A DNA stretch of 64,000 bases from Ignavibacteriota bacterium (GTDB lineage Bacteria > Bacteroidota > Ignavibacteria > Ignavibacteriales > Ignavibacteriaceae): the NCBI GenBank assembly GCA_013285405.1, contig CP053446.1:2651001-2715000 (forward strand), in the 5' to 3' direction. Numbering within the stretch: position 1 is the stretch's first letter; the number at the start of each line of letters is the position of its first letter. The position numbers were made by a program, and so were the translations under genes. Shown here piece by piece: positions 51,215 to 59,552 of the stretch. Below the pieces are notes generated by a model, which ran no database searches, was not told the origin of the DNA, and saw only the letters and a list, made by a program, of their open reading frames with translations.

Positions 51215-52378
51215 ATGAAAAATTTCTTTGTAATCGTACTTGACGGAGTTGGTATTGGAGAGTTACCTGATGCAGCTAAGTATAGAGATGAAGGAAGTAA
51301 TACTCTGCACAATATTGCTTTAGCAATCGGTGGACTAAATCTGCCAACTTTACAATCACTCGGTCTTGGAAATATTGAGCCAATAAAAGGTGTTAGAAAT
51401 GTTTCGAATCCTGCATCTTCATTCGGAAAAATGGCAGAAATCTCTCAAGGAAAAGATTCAACAACTGGTCATTGGGAGTTGGCTGGAATTCATGTTAGAA
51501 CTGATTTCACTTATTTCCCAAACGGTTTTGATGATGAAATTGTAATCAGGTTTTTAAAGGAAACCGGTTGTAAAGGAATTCTTGGAAATAAACCTGCTTC
51601 CGGAACTGAAATTATAAATGAACTCGGCGAAAAGCATTTAAGTACCGGTTTCCCGATTGTTTATACTTCGGCAGATTCTGTTTTCCAGATAGCAGCACAT
51701 GAAGACATCATCCCTCTAAAACTGCTTTACGATATCTGTTCGATTACGCGTGAGAAAGTTTTACTAAATCCTCTCCAGGTCGGACGAGTAATTGCACGAC
51801 CATTCATTGGCATCCCTGGAAATTTTACAAGAACAAAAAACAGAAAAGATTTTTCACTTGATCCACCACAACCTACAATTCTTGATATACTTTCAAACAA
51901 TAATATTACGACAATCGGTATCGGTAAGATAAACGACTTATTTAATTATCGTGGTATAAAGAGACAAATATTAACGAAAACAAATGAAGAAGGCTGCGAG
52001 CAGCTTATTAAATTTGCAGCCGATTCTGAGAGTAGTTTTATTTTTGCAAATCTTGTAGATTTCGATGTGTATTTCGGACATAGAAACGACCCTGATGGTT
52101 TCGCAAAAAAGCTTATGGAGTTCGATCAGTTTCTGCCGGAGTTTTTGTCTGAACTTGATGAGAGTGATAGACTGATTATTACTGCTGATCACGGTAATGA
52201 TCCAACCACACCAAGCACAGATCACAGCAGAGAATATGTTCCTCTGCTTTATTTCAGGAAAGGTGTTCCCGGGAAAAATCTTGGTGTGCGAAATACTTTT
52301 TCTGATGTTGCTAAAACTGTTGCAGATTTTTTTGGAGTTGAAAATAATCTGTATGGGATCAGCTTTCTGAATGAATGA
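51215..52378 (+). CDS. deoB: Phosphopentomutase
   Basis: The 387-aa alkaline-phosphatase-superfamily enzyme has VLDGVGIGELPDAAKYRDEG, the phosphothreonine-site segment KDSTTGHWELAG and the metal ligands ADHGNDPTTPSTDHSREYVP. It interconverts (deoxy)ribose-1-phosphate and -5-phosphate in nucleoside salvage and breakdown. Its proximity to two microcompartment vertex genes may be functional, because deoxyribose-5-phosphate is a substrate of some shell-enclosed pathways. Confidence 0.96.
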   Translation: MKNFFVIVLDGVGIGELPDAAKYRDEGSNTLHNIALAIGGLNLPTLQSLGLGNIEPIKGVRNVSNPASSFGKMAEISQGKDSTTGHWELAGIHVRTDFTYFPNGFDDEIVIRFLKETGCKGILGNKPASGTEIINELGEKHLSTGFPIVYTSADSVFQIAAHEDIIPLKLLYDICSITREKVLLNPLQVGRVIARPFIGIPGNFTRTKNRKDFSLDPPQPTILDILSNNNITTIGIGKINDLFNYRGIKRQILTKTNEEGCEQLIKFAADSESSFIFANLVDFDVYFGHRNDPDGFAKKLMEFDQFLPEFLSELDESDRLIITADHGNDPTTPSTDHSREYVPLLYFRKGVPGKNLGVRNTFSDVAKTVADFFGVENNLYGISFLNE

Positions 52379-52387
52379 GGATTAGTT

Positions 52388-52663
52388 ATGATACTTCCGA
52401 AATTGTTCATTGAATTTAATACTAAAAATTCTGATAATATTATCTCGACGAAAATTCAAAACCTGAATATTTCAAATTCTCCGGTTATCAATTTAGAAGT
52501 TAAAGAATCGAACGGTAGAATTAATAATTTCAAACTGGATATTCAGCTATTCAAAACCATAAAAATAGTTCAGGACTTACCGGATTGGGTTATAGTAAAG
52601 ATGTTGTTAGCATCCGGTAAATTAAAAGATTCGGGTTATCAATATCGGATTTCAAATGGTTAA
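52388..52663 (+). CDS. Conserved-looking small protein of unknown function
   Basis: This 91-aa protein (MILPKLFIEFNTKNSDNII...) has no motif I recognise. It starts 10 bases after deoB and overlaps the following PIN-like gene by 8 bases, so it is translated in the same unit. It does not look like a typical AbrB- or RHH-type antitoxin. A partner role for the PIN-like protein is only a guess from overlap. Confidence 0.55.
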   Translation: MILPKLFIEFNTKNSDNIISTKIQNLNISNSPVINLEVKESNGRINNFKLDIQLFKTIKIVQDLPDWVIVKMLLASGKLKDSGYQYRISNG

Positions 52664-53030
52664 ATTCCTTCTTGAAACTGATGTGCTGGTTGATTATCTG
52701 ACATCGGGTGAAAATAATTATTTGATAAACCTGATGCAGTCAGGTATTTGTTTTACAACTGTTCTGAATGCTTCTGAGCTTTTGGCTGCTTGTAATGATG
52801 ATTCAGAAAAATATTCAGTACGAAGTGTATTGGATTCATTAAAAATTCTTGGTTTACATTCGAGATATGCATTAAGTATCCCGGAATATTCAGGTAAAAC
52901 TGAAAGTCTTCGCGATTCACTGTTTGCGGTTGTTTCTCAAATAAATAAATTGCCGATAGTAACATTGAATAAAGAACGTTATAAAAAAACAAATTTGAAA
53001 ATCATTCATCCAAAAGAACTGGGAGTATAA
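52656..53030 (+). CDS. PIN-domain-like protein
   Basis: The 124-aa protein begins KFLLETDVLVDYLTSG, resembling the first PIN strand with its conserved aspartate. An acidic residue appears in NASELLAA, and LRDSLFAVVSQINKLPIVTL suits the last core strand. VapC-like PIN proteins are about this size and are Mg-dependent ribonucleases. One of the usual late aspartates is not obvious, so activity is uncertain. It overlaps the 91-aa gene upstream, and its stop directly abuts the first EutN-like gene. Confidence 0.6.
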   Translation: MVKFLLETDVLVDYLTSGENNYLINLMQSGICFTTVLNASELLAACNDDSEKYSVRSVLDSLKILGLHSRYALSIPEYSGKTESLRDSLFAVVSQINKLPIVTLNKERYKKTNLKIIHPKELGV

Positions 53031-53303
53031 ATGTTTCTTGGAAAGGTTATCGGTACGGTGTGGTCAACAAAAAAAGATGAAAATCTTGTTGGTGCTAAAT
53101 TTTTAATTGTTCGTGAGCTGACTCTCGATTTGAAAGAAAAAGAAAGATTTGTAGTTGCTGTTGATAGTGTTGGTGCTGGTGAAGGTGAAGTAGTTTTGGT
53201 TGCAACCGGAAGTTCATCAAGAATGACAAGCTTCACAAAAGATAAACCAGTTGATGCTGTTATTATGGGCATCGTTGATAAGCTTGATGTATCTGAAAAA
53301 TAA
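53031..53303 (+). CDS. EutN/CcmL family microcompartment vertex protein 1
   Basis: The 90-aa protein has the BMC-P pentamer signature: MFLGKVIGTVWSTKKDENLV, GAKFLIVRELTL, VAVDSVGAGEGEVVLVATGS and DAVIMGIVD. Such pentamers cap the corners of bacterial microcompartment shells. Its ATG follows the PIN-like gene without a gap, after GGGAG. A paralogue lies immediately downstream. No hexameric shell gene (BMC-H) is in the window. Confidence 0.9.
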   Translation: MFLGKVIGTVWSTKKDENLVGAKFLIVRELTLDLKEKERFVVAVDSVGAGEGEVVLVATGSSSRMTSFTKDKPVDAVIMGIVDKLDVSEK

Positions 53304-53329
53304 ATATTAATAATTTTTGTGAGTAAAAA

Positions 53330-53617
53330 TTGTTTCTGGGAAAAGTTATCGGAAATATCTGGGCAACACGAAAGCATCCTTCATTAAGCAATTTAAAGTT
53401 GATGATAGTTCAACCGTTAAATGGTGAACTTGAGAAAGCTGGAGATCCGATTATAGCTGTAGATACGGTTGGTTCCGGTCCGGGCGAAATTATTTATTAT
53501 ATAACAGCATCCGAAGCCGTTATTCCATTACCTGTTGATCTGGCTCCGGTCGATGCATCAATAGTTGGTATTGTTGATTCAGTTAACTCCGAAAAATCAA
53601 ATAAAAGTAAGTCGTGA
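53330..53617 (+). CDS. EutN/CcmL family microcompartment vertex protein 2
   Basis: The 95-aa paralogue reads (M)[50 protein letters not shown] and [12 protein letters not shown]. It starts at a TTG (53330), in line with the MFLGKVIG start of its neighbour. Its stop overlaps the rpoD start by four bases (GTGA). Two different pentamer proteins side by side suggest a shell with more than one vertex type. Confidence 0.9.
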   Translation: MFLGKVIGNIWATRKHPSLSNLKLMIVQPLNGELEKAGDPIIAVDTVGSGPGEIIYYITASEAVIPLPVDLAPVDASIVGIVDSVNSEKSNKSKS

Positions 53618-54468
53618 AAATAACCAAACAGTTTACAAATCGTGATTCTCAATCACTGGATAAATATTTCCACGATATCGGTAAAGTTACATTACTTACT
53701 GCCGAACAAGAGATTGAACTTGCGCGAAGAATAAAAGAAGGTGACTCAGAGGCTCTGGATAAACTGACAAAAGCCAATTTAAGGTTTGTCGTAAGCGTTG
53801 CAAAACAATATCAAAATCAGGGGCTTTCACTCGGTGATTTAATAAATGAAGGTAACCTCGGTCTGATTAAAGCTGCCAGAAGATTTGATGAAACAAGAGG
53901 ATTTAAATTTATATCTTATGCAGTATGGTGGATCCGGCAATCTATTATGCAAGCACTCGCTGAACAATCACGAATTGTAAGATTGCCCTTAAATCGTGTT
54001 GGAGCTCTGAATAAAATCGGCAAAGCATACAGCAACCTGGAACAGGAATTTGAAAGAGAACCAAGTCCTGAAGAACTCGCTGAAGAACTTCAAATGGATG
54101 TTGAAGATGTTTCAGAAGCTATGTCTTTATCTTCAAAGCATCTTTCAATGGATGCACCTTTTTCTAATAACGAAGAAAATCGACTGCTTGATGTGCTGGA
54201 AAATCCGGATGAACCATCGCCTGATGACACACTCATGAACGAATCTTTTAAAGAAGAAATCGGAAGGGCTTTATCCAAACTTTCTGCACGCGAAGCCGAA
54301 GTAATTAAACTTTATTTTGGAATAGATATTGACGAACCGCTAACGCTGGAAGAAATTGGAGAAAAGTTTAATCTTACCCGTGAAAGAGTTCGTCAAATAA
54401 AAGAAAAAGCAATTCGCAGATTGCGAAATACAACCCGAAGCAAAGAATTGAAAAAATATCTTGGGTGA
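53614..54468 (+). CDS. rpoD: Primary RNA polymerase sigma factor (short RpoD)
   Basis: The 284-aa protein has sigma region 1.2 ([20 protein letters not shown]), the region 2 core ([20 protein letters not shown], then [20 protein letters not shown]), region 3, and the region 4.2 helix-turn-helix ([20 protein letters not shown]). It lacks the long region 1.1 of proteobacterial sigma 70, as is usual in Bacteroidota/Chlorobi RpoD. It starts at a GTG overlapping the second EutN-like gene. Confidence 0.95.
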   Translation: MKITKQFTNRDSQSLDKYFHDIGKVTLLTAEQEIELARRIKEGDSEALDKLTKANLRFVVSVAKQYQNQGLSLGDLINEGNLGLIKAARRFDETRGFKFISYAVWWIRQSIMQALAEQSRIVRLPLNRVGALNKIGKAYSNLEQEFEREPSPEELAEELQMDVEDVSEAMSLSSKHLSMDAPFSNNEENRLLDVLENPDEPSPDDTLMNESFKEEIGRALSKLSAREAEVIKLYFGIDIDEPLTLEEIGEKFNLTRERVRQIKEKAIRRLRNTTRSKELKKYLG

Positions 54469-55160
54469 AGTTGAGAAGTGTCAGTTCAAATATATTCTTG
54501 TTTTTAATCTCATTATTTATAATCTGTTCCTGCTCATCCAGCAATACAATCCGGTTTGGTAAAAAAACACCCGATGAAGATAAAGAGAAATCTTCTGTCA
54601 GATTTACATCTGAGGATGATTCGATGATTGTAGATCTTAATCTGGATTTCAAAGATCCTGATGACCTTCCTTTGGAAGATCCTGATATTGATGTTTCGAC
54701 TCTTTTAACCGGTACTGAGAATGATTACACTTTTGATGTCCCTGGATACGATTACACTACAATCAAAGAAAAAATGCTGATGGAGATTATCAAGTACCTT
54801 GGAACACCGTACAAATACGGCGGCAACACAAAAGAAGGAATGGATTGTTCTGCATTTACTCAGATAATTTTTAAGAATGTTTTTAATTTAAGTCTTGAAC
54901 GTTCTGCACGATTACAGTACACACAGGGAAGTGTAATTGAAAAAGGTGATGAACTAAAAGTTGGTGATCTTGTATTTTTTAACACGCGAAAAAGAGTAAA
55001 ACCCGGGCATGTTGGTATCTATATTGGCGATAATCTCTTTGCACACGCAAGCACTAAAAAAGGTGTTACAATAACTGCATTAGATTATGATTATTACTCA
55101 AGAACTTTTATGGGTGCAAGAAGGTTGGAGATGAATGGGTTGACGGAGAAAACGCAATGA
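54465..55160 (+). CDS. NlpC/P60 family lipoprotein (cell-wall peptidase)
   Basis: The 231-aa protein starts at a GTG overlapping the rpoD stop (GTGA). It has a signal peptide ending in a lipobox-like IICSC (lipidated Cys about 23) and a linker rich in aspartate. The NlpC/P60 domain has catalytic C128 in [10 protein letters not shown]182 in [10 protein letters not shown] and H194 in LFAHAS. It likely cleaves stem peptides of peptidoglycan from the outer or inner membrane surface. Confidence 0.92.
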   Translation: MKLRSVSSNIFLFLISLFIICSCSSSNTIRFGKKTPDEDKEKSSVRFTSEDDSMIVDLNLDFKDPDDLPLEDPDIDVSTLLTGTENDYTFDVPGYDYTTIKEKMLMEIIKYLGTPYKYGGNTKEGMDCSAFTQIIFKNVFNLSLERSARLQYTQGSVIEKGDELKVGDLVFFNTRKRVKPGHVGIYIGDNLFAHASTKKGVTITALDYDYYSRTFMGARRLEMNGLTEKTQ

Positions 55161-55380
55161 TGGTTTTTGTAAATTCTAATTGATTATTTGGTTTGTATTA
55201 CTGAAATGAAACCGGATGATAGATATGCACGAACTATTTTTAAATACTAAGATTTTGAGAAAATTTGAAAACGATTGGAACTTAGATATGCAGCTGCACG
55301 CGCATCTACGTTCTCTAACTAATAATTCGGTGCAGTATAAGTAATAGTTAGTTGGCTTTGTAAAATAGGATAGTATTTTT
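55161..55380. other. Intergenic region upstream of the RecQ-like cassette
   Basis: This holds a 10-bp perfect palindrome TGCAGCTGCA (55289-55298), a hairpin-forming CTAACTAATAA/TAATAGTTAG pair near 55316-55351, and GTTAGTTGGC (55347-55356). The last is the inverted partner of 59307-59316. A CTTTGTAAAATAGGATAG stretch (55357-55374) resembles CTTTGTAAAGTAGTTATG downstream near 59395. No gene is seen. Confidence 0.5.
55347..55356. repeat. 10-bp inverted repeat, left copy (GTTAGTTGGC)
   Basis: Exact reverse complement of 59307-59316. The two copies bracket the two-gene RecQ-like cassette. The orientation (GTTA... before the gene, ...TAAC after) is that expected of attC-type site ends either side of an integron cassette, but the match to the attC consensus is partial. 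Confidence 0.6.
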
Positions 55381-58300
55381 ATGATTGAAAAATTAGAATG
55401 TGGTTATATAACAAGCTATATAAAAGATTTACTGCCAGAAATAGATAATTATAGCCACTATAAAAACAAAGATATATTTCGTTCCTTATCTGCGTTCGAA
55501 TTAGAAACATTATCTTCATATCCTCCTACAAATAATCTTTCGGAAAAAGAAAGACAGTTAGTTTATGTTTTAGACAATTTGTTAAGTAGAGGATTCCCAA
55601 CCTTTTGTTCAATTAATTTAGAAAGAGATTTATCTAGAATAATTAGAAATGATTTTAATATTCAAGAATCGGCTGCTCAAGGGGCAATAAAGTTTAGCGA
55701 TAGCATCACTAACAATCAGTATAAAGCGAAATGGATAAAATCCATTACTGACTCGTTAATATTATTCGATCAAAAGTTTGATCCTAATAAAGTATTTGAA
55801 GAAATAGAAAAGAAGTATAATTCAGAAAATAATATTACTGTCAGCCAAGAAGAGAAAATATTTTATTGCCAAATACTACCTAATCTTATCGGACTGAATA
55901 TTTCTCAACTTTTTGAACCACAAAGAAAAATTGAAACTATGCTTCCGGCTAATGAAGCTCAAAATTATTTTGGTCAAAGAGTTGATTTTGCAATTGAGAC
56001 CGTAGATATCAAAGTTATTATTGAAATTGATGGCTTACAACATTTCCAAGATCAAGTTCAAATGAATCTTGACAATCAGAGAAGGAATTCATTACGAAAC
56101 AATGGCTGGAAAGTAATAGAAATTACTTCAAGGGAAATTAATGAAGGATTGAATGAACAAAATATCAACGAGCTTCGAAATACAATAATTGATAGTGACT
56201 ATTTGGAATGCCTAAATCAAAACGAAACAATTTCTTTTTCTTCTCTTTCCGATCGGTTAATTCATATTCCCTTACTTGTAGCAAGATTTCAAAAAGTATT
56301 ATTGTGGGCTTTAAAAAAAGGCTACTTAAATTTTCATCAAGAAAGTTGGAATTTATGTTTCATTGAAGAAGATGTGTCATACGCAAAATTTGCAGTTGAG
56401 GATACAAAAGTATGGTTGTCAAATTTTTGTTCACTCTATAATGTGCCTTTACCAGATATTCAATACAGAACTGAAAAAACACTTGAAGACTTCAATCCAA
56501 ACAGTAACAATGAGATATTATTTTATATTTCATTGAAAAAGAAATGGGCAATCAAAGAGAAACAAAATATTCGAGAGAAAGTTAATTACTTAGCGTTTGT
56601 CGTTACATCCAGATTCTATTTTGATAATAATTTTAAAGTTAATTCTATAACTCCTTTTCCTTATGAGCTAAATGAAAGCAAGGAAAAGAATCTTTTGTTC
56701 TTATTGCAAAGTATTTTTAGAAAAGAAGACTATTGGGAAGGTCAGATTGAAGTCCTTAAGCGCTCGCTGTCATTAAAACCAGTTATTGGATTATTGCCTA
56801 CTGGTGCTGGTAAATCTCTAACTTACCAACTTTCTGCACTTTTACAGCCTGGAGTTACACTGGTCGTTGATCCCCTAAGATCATTAATGTTTGATCAAGC
56901 AGATAATATGAACAATTACCTTATTGACAATATTAGCTTTATCAATAGCGAATTAACTAGTGAAGAAAGAGTGCAAGTTGTTAATGAAATGTCTAATGGA
57001 AAATATAATTTAGTATTTATTGCCCCTGAAAGATTTCAAGACAACAACTTTAGAAATTCCTTAATTCAGATGACCGTTTCTTTTTCTATACCCTATCTTG
57101 TAATTGATGAGGCACATTGTGTGTCAGAGTGGGGTCACGATTTCAGAACGTCCTATTTAAATTTAGCAAAGACCGCAAAAAAATATTGCAAATACCAAAA
57201 CTATGAACCTACCGTATTAGCTTTAACTGGTACAGCCTCTTATTCTGTCTTAACTGACGTTCAAAGAGAAATTGGAATAGACGAAGAAGAAGCTAAAATA
57301 TATCCATCAACATTTAACAGAGATGAATTACAATTCGATATTTATTCTACACCAAGCACAAACAAAAAAGACATTTTATTTGGATTGTTACAGAATACGA
57401 TTCCGCAAGTCCTTAATACAAATGAAAATGAATTATTTCAACCGGATGGAAATAATACCAAATCTGGTTTGGTCTTTGTCCCTTGGACAAACAATGTGTT
57501 TGGCTCACAAGTACGAGACGATTTACAAAATAGGTTAAATATACAAGTTGGATTTTTTAGTGGTTCAGTACCAAAATATTTTCAACCAAATTTGCATCGC
57601 TTTCAGCGTGAAATAGAGTGGAACAAAGAAAAAAGAAGAATTCAGAAAGATTTTAAGAATAATGAATTTGCCGTCTTAGTTTCAACAAAAGCATTCGGAA
57701 TGGGAATTGATAAACCAAATGTTAGATATACTGTACATTTTGGAATCCCTGCTTCACTAGAAGCCTTTTATCAAGAAGCTGGTAGGGCTGGAAGGGATAG
57801 GAATAATTCTTATTGTATAATAATATTTTCTGACGATAATTCAACAATTGCTGATCAGTTTTTAGACATTAATCTTTCAGCACAAGATTTGAGAATTCTA
57901 AAACAACAAGGTCAATGGCCACAATTTGGACAAGAAGGCGATATTCATAGAATGTTATTTTTTCATATGAATGCTTTTCAAGGGGTTGATATCGAAATTA
58001 GTAATCTTCATAACTTGCTAACAAATAGCATTTACCCAGTTTATAATAATTTGCAACTTGGACAAACACATCAAATAATAATTCCACGAAATGATAATCT
58101 TGACAAATCGATCTATCGTCTTTCAATTCTTGGAATAGTCTCAGATTATACCATCGATTGGAATGCAAACCAATACAGTGTTACTTTAAATCGATTATCG
58201 GATGAGGAATGTTTGACAAATTTAAAAACTTATTTAAGTCGTTATAAAACCCCAGACTATATTCGTACAGCGCAAACACAAATAGTTAATGCAAATGGAA

Positions 58301-58959
58301 CCAATATGCTTGAACGTTGTCTTGGTTACATTGTACGTTTTGCTTACAACGAGATCGAGAAAAAACGAAGAACCGCTCTAAAAACCATTTTAGAAGTTTC
58401 AAGAAGTTCTTCACAAATGCCACCAAACAGTAGAAATAATTACATACGTGAGCAATTATTAGCCTATTTAGAAAAATCAATTTTCACAGATCTTCTTTTA
58501 GAAATTGTTCAGTCCGATGACCACACAAAATGGTGGGAGGTTCTCGAACAAGTAACAGACATTGATTTAGCAAGACAACTACTAGGAGGTTGTCGTCGAA
58601 CAATGGAAAGCTACCCTGAATATTCTGGTTTATATATCCTTAGTGCGTTTTCCAGATTATCAATACCTAATTACGAAATTGAATTTGTAATTCAAGACTT
58701 TATTACCGGAATTAATTTTCTTCGACAGCAATATGAGTTTGAAACGCAAGAGAATATAATTGCCAATATTATCGATATCTATCAAAGAAAAATTGGACAG
58801 ATAAATGAAGAGTTTGGCAACTTGTTTCTTGAATTAATCTCATCAAGAAAAATTGCACGTCTAATATATCCTTCATTACCAAATCAGAGTAAAATGATAC
58901 TACTATCAATTCTCTTAAAAAACACGATAAATTATAACAAACATTATATAGGTAACTAA
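55381..58959 (+). CDS. DUF559-like nuclease fused to RecQ-family helicase
   Basis: This 1192-aa protein has an unrecognised N-terminal region (1-190). A PD-(D/E)xK-type domain resembling DUF559/Vsr-like nucleases follows at about 195-265, with D202 in RVDFAIE, E215 and D217 in IIEIDGLQHF, and NGWKVIEITSREI. A linker precedes a superfamily 2 helicase of RecQ type, with Walker A PTGAGKS (473-479), VVDPLRSLMFDQ, DEAHCVSEWGHDFR (576-589), GMGIDKPNVRYTVHFGIP (773-790) and QEAGRAGRDR (798-807). The C-terminal ~340 residues are mostly helical and unrecognised. This is not housekeeping RecQ, which lacks the nuclease and is about half the length. A nuclease-helicase fusion fits an anti-phage or anti-plasmid role. 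It shares a unit with the 58961 gene. Confidence 0.85.
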   Translation: MIEKLECGYITSYIKDLLPEIDNYSHYKNKDIFRSLSAFELETLSSYPPTNNLSEKERQLVYVLDNLLSRGFPTFCSINLERDLSRIIRNDFNIQESAAQGAIKFSDSITNNQYKAKWIKSITDSLILFDQKFDPNKVFEEIEKKYNSENNITVSQEEKIFYCQILPNLIGLNISQLFEPQRKIETMLPANEAQNYFGQRVDFAIETVDIKVIIEIDGLQHFQDQVQMNLDNQRRNSLRNNGWKVIEITSREINEGLNEQNINELRNTIIDSDYLECLNQNETISFSSLSDRLIHIPLLVARFQKVLLWALKKGYLNFHQESWNLCFIEEDVSYAKFAVEDTKVWLSNFCSLYNVPLPDIQYRTEKTLEDFNPNSNNEILFYISLKKKWAIKEKQNIREKVNYLAFVVTSRFYFDNNFKVNSITPFPYELNESKEKNLLFLLQSIFRKEDYWEGQIEVLKRSLSLKPVIGLLPTGAGKSLTYQLSALLQPGVTLVVDPLRSLMFDQADNMNNYLIDNISFINSELTSEERVQVVNEMSNGKYNLVFIAPERFQDNNFRNSLIQMTVSFSIPYLVIDEAHCVSEWGHDFRTSYLNLAKTAKKYCKYQNYEPTVLALTGTASYSVLTDVQREIGIDEEEAKIYPSTFNRDELQFDIYSTPSTNKKDILFGLLQNTIPQVLNTNENELFQPDGNNTKSGLVFVPWTNNVFGSQVRDDLQNRLNIQVGFFSGSVPKYFQPNLHRFQREIEWNKEKRRIQKDFKNNEFAVLVSTKAFGMGIDKPNVRYTVHFGIPASLEAFYQEAGRAGRDRNNSYCIIIFSDDNSTIADQFLDINLSAQDLRILKQQGQWPQFGQEGDIHRMLFFHMNAFQGVDIEISNLHNLLTNSIYPVYNNLQLGQTHQIIIPRNDNLDKSIYRLSILGIVSDYTIDWNANQYSVTLNRLSDEECLTNLKTYLSRYKTPDYIRTAQTQIVNANGTNMLERCLGYIVRFAYNEIEKKRRTALKTILEVSRSSSQMPPNSRNNYIREQLLAYLEKSIFTDLLLEIVQSDDHTKWWEVLEQVTDIDLARQLLGGCRRTMESYPEYSGLYILSAFSRLSIPNYEIEFVIQDFITGINFLRQQYEFETQENIIANIIDIYQRKIGQINEEFGNLFLELISSRKIARLIYPSLPNQSKMILLSILLKNTINYNKHYIGN

Positions 58960-58960
58960 A

Positions 58961-59305
58961 ATGCCAGATGATTTCTTGAAAATTGAGGAAACTGTAAGTA
59001 ATCTTTTAAATGAGCTATATAAAATTAGAAGCGCAAATGAGCAGATAGATAAACTTGAGAAAATATCAAGTGAGACAGCTAGAATTGCTGACAATGCAAA
59101 TAACAATTCTCTTCAATTAATTACGCGTGGGAAAAGTATTTTTGATCAAATTGAGAAAGCAAAACTTGAGGTCAACCTCAAATCCATATTAGAACAATTA
59201 AACGAGAATAAAAGGGTCGCTTCAAAAAATACTACATTGCTCATTACTGTAATTGTTCTCCAAATTATCGTTTTGGCATCTGTAATTATTTTAAAATTTA
59301 TGTAA
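58961..59305 (+). CDS. Small coiled-coil protein with C-terminal membrane anchor
   Basis: The 114-aa protein starts one base after the helicase stop, so it is almost certainly co-translated. The first 90 or so residues are helical and charged (ISNL-type heptads such as ETVSNLLNELYKIRSANEQI and KLEVNLKSILEQLNENKRVA), suggesting a coiled coil. Residues about 93-113 form one membrane helix (TTLLITVIVLQIIVLASVII). No signal peptide is present. It matches no family I know. A small membrane protein paired with a nucleic-acid-processing sensor is a recurrent defence layout, so an effector or anchor role is inferred. Confidence 0.75.
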   Translation: MPDDFLKIEETVSNLLNELYKIRSANEQIDKLEKISSETARIADNANNNSLQLITRGKSIFDQIEKAKLEVNLKSILEQLNENKRVASKNTTLLITVIVLQIIVLASVIILKFM

Positions 59306-59306
59306 C

Positions 59307-59316
59307 GCCAACTAAC
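59307..59316. repeat. 10-bp inverted repeat, right copy (GCCAACTAAC)
   Basis: Reverse complement of 55347-55356, lying directly after the second cassette gene. Confidence 0.6.
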
Positions 59317-59410
59317 AAGCCAATCAAGCGGACGCCGTATTCGCATTTGGCATTTGTGTAATTATTGGCTTTGTTCTTCCGTGTAATGTTGCTTTGTAAA
59401 GTAGTTATGT
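59307..59410. other. attC-like imperfect palindrome downstream of the cassette
   Basis: The segment opens with GCCAACTAACAAGCCAAT, and AACAAGCCAAT (59314-59324) is complementary, with one extra T, to ATTGGCTTTGTT at about 59367-59378. It contains TCAAGCGGACGC and ends in TTGCTTTGTAAAGTAG, which echoes the sequence just before the cassette. These traits recall integron attC sites. The consensus ends RYYYAAC/GTTRRRY are not fully met and no integrase is in the window. Confidence 0.4.
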
Positions 59411-59497
59411 TAAATAAATGTTTTTAAAATTATTGGCAGTTGTTATTCAAGTGGCATCGCTGTTCTGGGGCGACCGCTTATTGGCGACGCCGCTAAC

Positions 59498-59530
59498 AAA
59501 AAAAGCCAATCCTTTTGAGAATGGCTTTTA
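59498..59530 (-). terminator. Terminator of nrdJ (minus strand)
   Basis: AAAAGCCA (59501-59508) pairs with TGGCTTTT (59522-59529). Read on the minus strand the hairpin is followed by a run of Ts (complement of 59498-59504). It lies about 23 bases past the nrdJ stop. Confidence 0.8.
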
Positions 59531-59552
59531 CGTAACAAATATTTCCTGGAAA

